A DNA stretch of 64,000 bases from Granulosicoccus sp964449565 (GTDB lineage Bacteria > Pseudomonadota > Gammaproteobacteria > Granulosicoccales > Granulosicoccaceae): the NCBI GenBank assembly GCA_964449565.1, contig CAYUZB010000005.1, forward strand, positions 1 through 64,000. Direction: 5' to 3'. This document shows positions 26,367-34,188 of this stretch, piece after piece. Every line of letters starts with the position of its first letter. Position 1 is the stretch's first letter. The notes beneath the pieces are model-generated. The model did no database searches, was not told the DNA's origin, and was given only the letters and a program-made list of their open reading frames with translations. The translations under genes and the position numbers were made by a program.

Positions 26367-28726
26367 GACCATTCATGAACCACATCACCTGACAGTGTGG
26401 TCAATGAGATGTTTTCGATGACTAGACCCGAAGCCTCTGCTGGTACCTCCAGGCGTAGACTGTCAATGTCTTCAGCACTGTCGATCAACAACTCCAGTGT
26501 TTGAGTCTGATTGTCACCGAGCAGGGAAGCTGATGAGAATTCGGTGTCTGAGAAAGTATTATATTCTGAACGCCAATGCGCATTGAGCGTTGTATCTTGT
26601 GGAGCTCGGTACTGCACGCGTAGGGTAGCGGGCTCGTTAAGATAGATGTTGTCTGTCGTCAGTAGCATCGCAGTGCTATTGTCAATTGAGCTGATGCTAA
26701 TTTCATTGGCACCTTTTGTAATGATTGTCGAAGCATTACCATGCCAGCTGTCGATCTGTGAAAATCGTTGTGGCGCGTTGCCAAGTAAACGATTCTCTAA
26801 CGGTAGGTAAATTGTATCTTCAGGCGCTTCGAGGCTGAGGGACAATGCAAGGTCTCCCGTGTCATCGAATTGTAGAACTACTAGCGTCTCCTTATCCTGC
26901 AACGGTGGATTTGGTGCGTTCAGCGGTAGCACGGTTCGATTGCTCCAGACTTCCTGCCCGTCAACGTATATGGTGGAAGAAAAGAAATTGTTTCGGCTTA
27001 GTATTCTGTTTGCAGTAAAATCTATAAAGGGATCCCAGCCACTCATGCGCGATATCGGGATTGCAACAAGTACTGATTCACCATGTTCTGTGGTGGGGTC
27101 GTCGCGCAATGTGAACAGGTTGTCTTCATTGTCCGGATCACGCGTTTCGCTACGCCAGCTGAGAGCAGGGTTGGGCGCCTGGTTTAAAAATTCGTCAAGT
27201 GTAAAGCTAGAGTAATAGCTTGCTAAAGCTGCAGCATCCTGGGTTGCAATCGGGTCTGACACCTGGATTGTACTGATAGGATAAGATTTTCGAGGCGTCC
27301 ATCCATTTTCAGTGGTAATCGCTTTAAGGCGTCGATGCATATCGACACGCACTTGTTCATAACTTGCGTCAGCATATACGCTACGAGTTTCTTTCGGGTC
27401 ATTGACCAGGTCGTATAGTTCGTAGTGTCCTTCAACTTCAAGCGATTTGATCAGTTTATACTCATCAGTGCGTACGGCGGCTTGAGCTTTTTCATACATT
27501 AGAAATAGTTCTTGCCGCCATTGATTATCGGTAGTATTTTCATTGAGTTCTCGCAAACTCGATCCAGACATGTACGTGGGTATTTCAGCGTTGGCAAAGT
27601 CGAGTATGGTCGGAGCAATATCCAGCGTGCTCACCAGTTCGGAAAAACGCCTGCCAGTGTCTTCGGCACCAGGAAAATCAATGAGCATTGGGACGCGAAC
27701 TGGCTCTTCGTAAACATAGTGCTTTTCCGTCAAACCATGATCGCCCAGGCTGTACCCATTGTCACTTGTGTATATGAACAAGGTGTTGTCCTGCTTGGCG
27801 CGAATATTAGTCGCGTCGCGGATAGTTCCTATCGAATCATCAAGGCCTAGTATCGCTCGATAGTGGAATTTAATATACTGGCTCCAGCTGTCGTTGAAGC
27901 AGTTGAGACCGCAATGAAATTTATCTATTCCCAACCAATCCTTGATTGATTGCAACTTGCCGCTGACAGAGAAATCTTCATTAAACGTATCAGGTCGAGG
28001 AATATCAACCTCATCAAAACTGTTTTTATAGCGTTCGGGATGTTCGAACTGCAGGTGTGGGGCCTTGAGACCGACCATCAAGAACAATGGCTCATCCGAA
28101 TCGCGATTTTCTGCGATAAATTTACCTGCGCGGTCAGCCAGAATGTCATCGACATAGCCAAAATGTTGTGTGGCTACGCCATTGACGTGTATTTCTGGAT
28201 TGAAGAAATCGCCTAACCAGTCAAAACTCTCCCAATGATCAAAACCTTTTTTCGGCTTTGACCCATCGCCAAGATGCCATTTGCCGATATACGCTGTTTT
28301 GTACCCGGCTTCTTGAAGAAATTCAGCGAACGTTTTTTGGGTTTCAAGAAAGGAATTGTTACGCCATGCGATTCTCGGTGCACTGGATTGATGTACATCC
28401 CGCCCAGTCAGAATTGCGCCACGTGACGGAGAGCAAAGTGCCATTGGTACAAACGCATTCTCCATCATACTGCCTTCGGTTGCTAATGCATCCATAGCGG
28501 GTGTGTTGAGGAATTCATGCCCACGTGCGCTCTGCAGATCCCAACGCATGTCGTCAGCTACGACAAGAACGATATCAGGCCGAGGATCCGGATTAGCAGC
28601 AAGCGGTGGTAGCGTATTCGTATCGCCTTCAGAACAGGCGCTGAGCAGAGCAAGGCTGAGCGCAAGAAGTCCAGTCTTTCCATACAGTGTTGCGATCACG
28701 ATGTTTAAACCACTTTGTATTTGCAA
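26291..28726 (-). CDS. Sulfatase (formylglycine type) lipoprotein
   Basis: An alkaline-phosphatase-fold sulfatase of 811 residues with a lipoprotein signal (ALLSAC, lipidated Cys31). DIVLVVADDMRWD supplies the metal-binding Asp pair. CSPSRGAILTG holds Cys98, which must be converted to formylglycine. YKTAYIGKWHLGDG and YTSDNGYSLGDHGL complete the active-site set. About 300 C-terminal residues form beta-rich sequence of unknown fold. The nearest described activities are sugar-sulfate sulfatases such as GlcNAc-6-sulfatase or iduronate sulfatase, but the substrate cannot be told. No formylglycine-generating enzyme is in the window. It is paired convergently with the G8 gene. Confidence 0.92.
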   Translation of the reverse strand: MQIQSGLNIVIATLYGKTGLLALSLALLSACSEGDTNTLPPLAANPDPRPDIVLVVADDMRWDLQSARGHEFLNTPAMDALATEGSMMENAFVPMALCSPSRGAILTGRDVHQSSAPRIAWRNNSFLETQKTFAEFLQEAGYKTAYIGKWHLGDGSKPKKGFDHWESFDWLGDFFNPEIHVNGVATQHFGYVDDILADRAGKFIAENRDSDEPLFLMVGLKAPHLQFEHPERYKNSFDEVDIPRPDTFNEDFSVSGKLQSIKDWLGIDKFHCGLNCFNDSWSQYIKFHYRAILGLDDSIGTIRDATNIRAKQDNTLFIYTSDNGYSLGDHGLTEKHYVYEEPVRVPMLIDFPGAEDTGRRFSELVSTLDIAPTILDFANAEIPTYMSGSSLRELNENTTDNQWRQELFLMYEKAQAAVRTDEYKLIKSLEVEGHYELYDLVNDPKETRSVYADASYEQVRVDMHRRLKAITTENGWTPRKSYPISTIQVSDPIATQDAAALASYYSSFTLDEFLNQAPNPALSWRSETRDPDNEDNLFTLRDDPTTEHGESVLVAIPISRMSGWDPFIDFTANRILSRNNFFSSTIYVDGQEVWSNRTVLPLNAPNPPLQDKETLVVLQFDDTGDLALSLSLEAPEDTIYLPLENRLLGNAPQRFSQIDSWHGNASTIITKGANEISISSIDNSTAMLLTTDNIYLNEPATLRVQYRAPQDTTLNAHWRSEYNTFSDTEFSSASLLGDNQTQTLELLIDSAEDIDSLRLEVPAEASGLVIENISLTTLSGDVVHEWSYQDNETLSFAPQISPDALSFTNTD

Positions 28727-28854
28727 ATCGTCAAGACGCGCAAATTATGTGCCATCAGCTGATAAAAGATACGGATATATTTTGCGAGTAATGGGACGTT
28801 TTGGTGGCACGTTTTCTGTATTTCTTTGCAAAGAAAATCCAATGGACAATTCGC

Positions 28855-29252
28855 GTGATTGCCTATCACATTCTTTGCCACGACAACTTTCCGCAAGTGG
28901 CGAAATTGATCGATGCCCTGTACAGCACGGAAGATATATTCCTGATAGATATTGATGACGGCGGTGCACCGAATACCACAGCCATCGAACGTTTCGTATC
29001 GCGAGAAAACGTACACATTACGCGTGATAGGAATATCGGCTGGGGTGGTGCGGGTACGTTACGCAAAACCATCCGCGGCGCCTTTTTCCTGCTCGATGCG
29101 GACAAGCGCTGGGACTATTACGTCACATTGAGTGGTCAGGATTTACCCTTGCAGTCGCCAGACGCTATCAAGTCCCGGCTTAGTGAAGGTTTAAGCGACA
29201 ACATCAGTTATATCCGTGCTTTCGAGCATAAACCGGAACGACTTGAAGACCA
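28855..29252 (+). CDS. GT14-like 'branch' glycosyltransferase, copy 2 (cut by assembly gap)
   Basis: The first about 132 codons are seen before a run of N. The GTG at 28855 starts IAYHILCHDNFPQVAKLIDALY, lining up with the GTG start and opening of the gene at 13082. VTLSGQDLPLQSPD matches VLSGQDLPLKN of copy 1. It is therefore a paralogue. The 3' part lies in the gap, so whether the gene is whole is not known. It is divergent from the sulfatase gene and upstream of kpsS. Confidence 0.8.
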
Positions 29253-29352
29253 NNNNNNNNNNNNNNNNNNNNNNNNNNNNNNNNNNNNNNNNNNNNNNNN
29301 NNNNNNNNNNNNNNNNNNNNNNNNNNNNNNNNNNNNNNNNNNNNNNNNNNNN
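29253..29352. other. Assembly gap (100 N)
   Basis: Exactly 100 N, the customary filler for a gap of unknown length. It removes the 3' end of the second GT14-like gene and anything between it and kpsS. A reading frame that runs through the N is an artefact. Confidence 0.98.
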
Positions 29353-29355
29353 TCG

Positions 29356-30702
29356 ATGAATAAGAGTGAAAAAATGGATTTCCCGCTCCCAACTCGACGT
29401 GCCGTCCTTTTGTTACAGGGGCCGGTCGGGCCATTCTTCAGCCGCTTTGGTGATGATCTTGAATCCCGTGGATTCGACGTTTACAAAGTCAATTTCAACG
29501 GCGGCGACAAGTTTTTTTACAAGCGTCCGCAAGCGATAGATTTCACCGGCGAACTCGATGAATGGGAAGCCTATCTGGAAAGACTGGTTGTCAATAAAGA
29601 GATTGGTCGATTCTATTTGTTTGGTGATTGTCGCGCATACCATCGGATAGCCAAACGTGTTGCCGCTCGGCACGATATACGTGTTTTTGTGTTTGAAGAA
29701 GGGTATATAAGGCCCAATTACATCACCCTTGAAGAGGGTGGTGTTAATGGCAATTCTCGCATGCTCGAGGGTGTAGCGCCGTTCAGCGCAGAAGCACATA
29801 CATTGCCGGATGAGACTGCTTCGCCGAAACGAGTGTTCATGATCACCGCTATTTTTTCGATGATCTACTACTGGGCTAGTGCTTTCTATCAGTCGAAATT
29901 TGAGCACTATCAGCATCACCGCCCCTTTGAATGGTTTTCGGAAGGTTCTATCTGGATTCGGTCAGGTTTTCGCAAATGGCGCTACTCTCGCCGGGAGCGT
30001 GGCACGGTAAACGATATTGTTTCTCAATTCGATAAGAATTACTTCTTGTGTCCGCTACAAGTGCATTGCGACATGCAGGTAATGGTGCATTCAGACTACA
30101 ACTCGATCGAACACTTCATCGGTGATGTACTTGCCTCTTTTGCTGAACATTCACCAAAAAACAAGGCTATCGTGTTCAAACACCATCCTTTGGACCGTGG
30201 CTATACAGACTACACGGTTCTGATTGCCAATCTGGTTGGTGAGTTAGGTTTACAGGGACGCGTGTTCTACGTCCATGACATTTGTCTACCCACGCTCCTG
30301 AAGCACGCTGAAGGCACAATACTGATCAATAGCACTGTTGGTATGTCTTCGCTTTTTCATGGCACACCTGTGAAGACTTTGGGCAAAGCGGTGTACGACC
30401 TTCCTGGATTGACGTCGCAATTATCCCTTGACTCGTTCTGGACAAAGCCTGGTAAGGTTGATGAGTCCTTGTATCAAAATTACCGAAAATTTCTGATCAT
30501 GCGTAATCAGCTTAATGGCAATTTATATCGCGCCTTAAGCGACAAGAGTGCAACTGGTATCGTCTGGTCAGAGCAAATCTCGGCTCAGCATCAATACACA
30601 GAGTATGAGGAAGACATTCGGTTGCCACGTTTACGTGTGGTGGGTGGAAGTAGTAGTGTGCAGTCGAAAACTTCAAGCAGCGATGATGCGGAAGCGGCGT
30701 AG
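29356..30702 (+). CDS. kpsS: Capsule poly-Kdo linker transferase KpsS
   Basis: KpsS adds the first Kdo to the lipid acceptor in group 2 capsule assembly. The family marks are LLLQGPVGPFFSRFGDDLES at the N-terminus, VYKVNFNGGDKFFY, LFGDCRAYHRIA, VFEEGYIRPNYITLE, FKHHPLDRG and INSTVGMSSLFHGTPV. From the ATG at 29356, three bases after the gap, the protein has 448 residues, somewhat longer than the usual about 400. An ATG at 29374 is also possible and a start in the gap cannot be excluded. A polar Ser-rich tail ends the protein. Confidence 0.92.
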   Translation: MNKSEKMDFPLPTRRAVLLLQGPVGPFFSRFGDDLESRGFDVYKVNFNGGDKFFYKRPQAIDFTGELDEWEAYLERLVVNKEIGRFYLFGDCRAYHRIAKRVAARHDIRVFVFEEGYIRPNYITLEEGGVNGNSRMLEGVAPFSAEAHTLPDETASPKRVFMITAIFSMIYYWASAFYQSKFEHYQHHRPFEWFSEGSIWIRSGFRKWRYSRRERGTVNDIVSQFDKNYFLCPLQVHCDMQVMVHSDYNSIEHFIGDVLASFAEHSPKNKAIVFKHHPLDRGYTDYTVLIANLVGELGLQGRVFYVHDICLPTLLKHAEGTILINSTVGMSSLFHGTPVKTLGKAVYDLPGLTSQLSLDSFWTKPGKVDESLYQNYRKFLIMRNQLNGNLYRALSDKSATGIVWSEQISAQHQYTEYEEDIRLPRLRVVGGSSSVQSKTSSSDDAEAA

Positions 30703-30708
30703 CTGCAC

Positions 30709-32016
30709 TCAGTAAATTCGATGTGTACGTGCCGTTATTCGTATCGCTTCGCTGACACTGATCTCGCCTTCACCTGCGAGAGCCAACAATCGCTTCGACA
30801 AAGGCAGCTGATCATCGATCAGGTCCAAGGCTTCGCTGATATCTCCAACCAACAAATTTTCACGCACCGATGGCGAAAGCTCGATCACTTCAAACAGATT
30901 CTCAATACTGCCGGTACCGGTTTGATGACACTCGCGACATCCGGGTGAATCGGTATAAGAGCGATTCATATTGACCGTCAACCATGTGGCGAAATTTTCG
31001 CTCATACGTGGTTGTATTGCACTTATCCAGTTCGATTCTTCGTCGCTTAAGCTGAGCGACTCGAAACAGTTTTTACACAAGGTTTGGATCCGATGCTGGA
31101 TGATCATGGCTTGTACGGTCGTGGCAATCCATTGGGGTGATGACCCATCGGCGAGGATTTGTAGCAGTGCATCTCGAGCGCTCTCTGCGGCCATACCGCT
31201 GACTACATAACGATTTTCTTGCGCCAGTTGCCGCAATTGATCGCGATCTTCTTCAGGCAGGATACTGGTCGTGAAAATCGCGTCTGCATCCAATCCTGCT
31301 GCTCGTTGCCAATGCGCGCGTGCGAGCTCATTGTCCTTGTCGAGTCCCGGATAAACAACCTGATTGATTCGTGGCAAAAACGGATGAATCACCGACTCTG
31401 CCGCAATGATTTTTCGATCCGGTGAATTTAGCTCCTGTGCAAGGGCACGTATGACCGTCGCGCGGGCAGCGGCATCGCGACCGATTACCAGTAAGTTTCC
31501 CTGTGCGTCCTTGAGTAAGTTGCGAATGCTTGACAGGTCCTTGTCGCGAAAGCCCATCTCGTCAAGTGTGGAGCGACACTCGGGGTTTTTTATAAACGAA
31601 AATTGAAAGCTTGTGCCTCGGTTGGTCTCAATGCAGTCAACACTGATATAAAGCCGTGACTGTTGCCAGCTAAGTTGCAGGTGTCGCTGATGACGAGCAT
31701 GCCTTGCTACCTGCTTGCCCCAACATTGTTCAATCAGTGCGGAAATTGCTGTTTTCAACGGTTCCGATGTTTGCAGTAATTCTTCTTCGAGCGTCGACGC
31801 ACCTCGACTTCGCAGGCGATAGTGATCATGCTCGGGTTCAAGATGCAGTGAGTGTACGAAGGTGTTCGCAGCAGTTGTGAACAAGGTCTGCCACCATTGC
31901 CAAGCGGTGCGCAATTCGGCTGATTCTGTGCGCGACAGCACATCCACATCGGCCGTAATGGGTGGCAGATGAACAGAACTATTACTGGTCGAACCGGGGG
32001 CTGGCGCCATGAACAT
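30709..32016 (-). CDS. GspE/PilB-like ATPase with degenerate nucleotide motifs
   Basis: The layout of a type II secretion/type IV pilus ATPase is recognisable. A GNLLVIG strand is followed by the Walker A position, a later FTTSILPEEDRDQLRQLAQ region aligns with Walker B and the Asp box, and there is a YVVSGMAAESARDALLQIL segment. A four-Cys zinc site is formed by CKNC and CREC. Walker A, however, reads GRDAAARAT (residues 179-187) instead of GPTGSGKTT, and the acidic Walker B residues are lost. ATP hydrolysis is therefore unlikely. It stands alone without other secretion genes. I see an intact 435-residue frame, so it is probably a living gene, not debris. Confidence 0.75.
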   Translation of the reverse strand: MFMAPAPGSTSNSSVHLPPITADVDVLSRTESAELRTAWQWWQTLFTTAANTFVHSLHLEPEHDHYRLRSRGASTLEEELLQTSEPLKTAISALIEQCWGKQVARHARHQRHLQLSWQQSRLYISVDCIETNRGTSFQFSFIKNPECRSTLDEMGFRDKDLSSIRNLLKDAQGNLLVIGRDAAARATVIRALAQELNSPDRKIIAAESVIHPFLPRINQVVYPGLDKDNELARAHWQRAAGLDADAIFTTSILPEEDRDQLRQLAQENRYVVSGMAAESARDALLQILADGSSPQWIATTVQAMIIQHRIQTLCKNCFESLSLSDEESNWISAIQPRMSENFATWLTVNMNRSYTDSPGCRECHQTGTGSIENLFEVIELSPSVRENLLVGDISEALDLIDDQLPLSKRLLALAGEGEISVSEAIRITARTHRIY

Positions 32017-32107
32017 GAATCAACGCGATGGTTATCCAGTTCTTATCGGCGAGAATCCAGCCAGGCTGATACACCGCACGTGCAGCTGGTCGCAGGTACG
32101 GAAAAAT

Positions 32108-32443
32108 CTACCCGCCGATATAGCAGCTCAGCGATTCAGCGAGAGCGAAACATCGAGCCCCAGCAGGGCAAGCGCCGCCAGCGGGTAAGGGGTTGGATCC
32201 GCTTGGGCAGGAATTCCCCCGTTCACCGGTACACCAGCCGCCATTGCTCAATTGATAACAGGCAGCATCGTCGATCAGGCACTGCGAGCGTGAGGCGATC
32301 TGCGTATCCCCGCTCTTGCACGCAGTTATACGGCTAGCCCCATCAGTGGGAGAGGGGATGCCGCCAACGCTACTGGCGCAAGCGGAAACCATGGCAGTCA
32401 ACAGAACGATGAAAAGACGCGAATGCAAGTGCTTGCTGATCAT
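32108..32443 (-). CDS. Small Cys-rich lipoprotein
   Basis: This 111-residue protein has a lipoprotein signal (VSAC, Cys22) and a mature part with eight further Cys, an even number that would suit disulfides in the periplasm. The family is unknown to me. The ATG overlaps the fumarase stop by 4 bases (ATGA), so it is translationally coupled to fumarase, although no functional link is evident. Confidence 0.65.
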   Translation of the reverse strand: MISKHLHSRLFIVLLTAMVSACASSVGGIPSPTDGASRITACKSGDTQIASRSQCLIDDAACYQLSNGGWCTGERGNSCPSGSNPLPAGGACPAGARCFALAESLSCYIGG

Positions 32444-33975
32444 GATTTGAAATAAATAGGATGCACAGCTCCACTGGAAATTTTGTCACGCCATTCAGCT
32501 GGACCAGTTCGGTGTACTGCCTCGCCCAGGCTATCAACAGCGACAGTTACCGGCATGTCTTCAACGACGAATTCGTGTATCGCTTCCATGCCGAGTTCTT
32601 CGAATGCGACCACTCGCGATTGCTTGATCGCTTTTGAAACGAGATAGGCGGCGCCACCGACTGCCATCAAGTAAACCGCGCCATGTTTTTTGATTGCATC
32701 GACGCCTGCGTCGCCACGTTCTGCCTTGCCGATCATGCCGAGCAAGCCGAATTCGCTCAGCATCATTTCGGTGAATTTGTCCATACGTGTAGATGTCGTT
32801 GGGCCAGCTGGGCCGACCACCTCATCACGAACCGCATCAACCGGGCCGACGTAGTATATGAACTTGCCGTTGAAGTCGATTCCTTCCGGTAGACCTTCGC
32901 CGGATTCAAGCAAAGTTTGAATGCGCTTGTGCGCAGCATCGCGCCCGGTGAGCATGGTGCCAGACAACAACAAGGTCTCACCTGGCTTCCAGGTCTTGAC
33001 ATCTTCTGGTGTCACTGTGTCCAGATTCACACGACGGGAACTATCGCCCGCATCCCAAGTGATATCTGGCCAGTCATCTATTGAAGGGGGTGTCTGGAAT
33101 TTTGGCCCACTGCCGTCAAGTGTGAAGTGCGCATGGCGTGTTGCAGCACAATTTGGAATCATTGCAACCGGCAACGAAGCGGCGTGGGTTGGGTAGTCGA
33201 GGATTTTCACGTCAACTACGGTCGTCAAGCCTCCGAGTCCTTGTGCGCCGATACCCAAGGCATTGACTGCCTCAAAAATTTCCAGTCGCAACTCTTCGGC
33301 ACGATTTGCAGGTCCTCGATCTTTCAGTTCCTGAATATTGACCGGTTCCATTAGCGATTCCTTGGCCAACACCGCGGCTTTCTCTGATGTTCCGCCAATC
33401 CCGATGCCAAGCATGCCAGGTGGGCACCAGCCGGCACCCATGGTGGGTACTGTTTTGACGACCCAGTCAACGATGCTGTCGCTCGGATTGAGCATGGCAA
33501 GCTTTGACTTGTTCTCCGAACCGCCACCCTTGGCCGCGATTTCAAACGTCACCTTGTCGCCCTTGACGATTTCGGTGTGGATGACCGCAGGGGTATTGTC
33601 GCCGGTATTTTTGCGCTTGCCGGCAGGGTCCGCGAGCAAGGATGCACGGAGTGTGTTGTCCGGGTCTGTATAGGCGCGTCTCACGCCTTCATTGATCATG
33701 TCGGCGAGGCTCAAATCTGCGTCCCACTGAACGTCCATACCCACCTTGACGAACACGGTGACAATGCCGGTGTCCTGACAGATAGGGCGTTTGCCCATCG
33801 CACACATGCGCGAATTCACCAGAATCTGTGCCATCGCGTCTCGGGCAGCTGTCGACTCCTCGCGTTCCCAGGCTGCATAGACCGCGTCAATGTAGTCTTT
33901 GGGGTGGTAACAGGACATGAATTGCAAGGCGTCCGTGACACTGTCGATCAGATCGTTTTGTTTGATGATGCTCAT
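32440..33975 (-). CDS. fumA: Class I fumarate hydratase (iron-sulfur)
   Basis: This TCA-cycle enzyme hydrates fumarate to malate using a [4Fe-4S] cluster. The protein has 511 residues with RPICQDTGIVTVFVKVG (N-terminal alpha domain, first cluster Cys), GAGWCPPGMLGIGIGG, IPNCAATRHAHF and, in the C-terminal beta domain, GTMLTGRDAAHKR, GPTTSTRMD and the HGAVYLMAVGGAA loop. Class I fumarases are sensitive to oxygen and superoxide. It is divergent from the trp operon and coupled with the small Cys-rich lipoprotein. Confidence 0.93.
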   Translation of the reverse strand: MSIIKQNDLIDSVTDALQFMSCYHPKDYIDAVYAAWEREESTAARDAMAQILVNSRMCAMGKRPICQDTGIVTVFVKVGMDVQWDADLSLADMINEGVRRAYTDPDNTLRASLLADPAGKRKNTGDNTPAVIHTEIVKGDKVTFEIAAKGGGSENKSKLAMLNPSDSIVDWVVKTVPTMGAGWCPPGMLGIGIGGTSEKAAVLAKESLMEPVNIQELKDRGPANRAEELRLEIFEAVNALGIGAQGLGGLTTVVDVKILDYPTHAASLPVAMIPNCAATRHAHFTLDGSGPKFQTPPSIDDWPDITWDAGDSSRRVNLDTVTPEDVKTWKPGETLLLSGTMLTGRDAAHKRIQTLLESGEGLPEGIDFNGKFIYYVGPVDAVRDEVVGPAGPTTSTRMDKFTEMMLSEFGLLGMIGKAERGDAGVDAIKKHGAVYLMAVGGAAYLVSKAIKQSRVVAFEELGMEAIHEFVVEDMPVTVAVDSLGEAVHRTGPAEWRDKISSGAVHPIYFKS

Positions 33976-34069
33976 AAGACTATAAATTCTAAGGTCGTTT
34001 TTAGCTGGTTAGCTCATTCCTTATAGGATAACCCTTGACGGGCCACGTGCAAGTCGGCAGTATCTCCTT

Positions 34070-34114
34070 ATGTGTAATCTATTCTCAAGGCAAAACTGGC
34101 GCTGGCGAAGCTGA
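34070..34114 (+). promoter_or_regulatory. trpL: Candidate trp leader peptide (attenuator)
   Basis: A 14-codon frame reads MCNLFSRQNWRWRS, with two Trp codons separated by one Arg codon (34097-34099 and 34103-34105), 75 bases before trpE. Trp codons are rare, so this fits a leader peptide that senses charged tRNA-Trp. Downstream, GGCCG at 34130-34134 can pair with CGGCC at 34146-34150, and further pairing to CACACGCCC is possible. The final U-run is only TTTT, so the terminator is weak. No good ribosome site precedes the ATG. Confidence 0.5.
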
Positions 34115-34188
34115 ACGACCGCATCGTCTGGCCGTGCGAACCCATCGGCCTCACCACACGCCCACTGTTTTCCTGAGAATCGCCTGAT

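Noticed and set aside
28801..30702. A 633-codon frame joining the GT14-like gene and kpsS
   Set aside because: It runs through 100 N of filler, so the fusion is an artefact; the two parts belong to different families.
34035..34063. trp promoter TTGACG-N17-CAGTAT
   Set aside because: The -10 is only half-matching and the start would fall on the leader-peptide ATG itself, so I did not annotate it.
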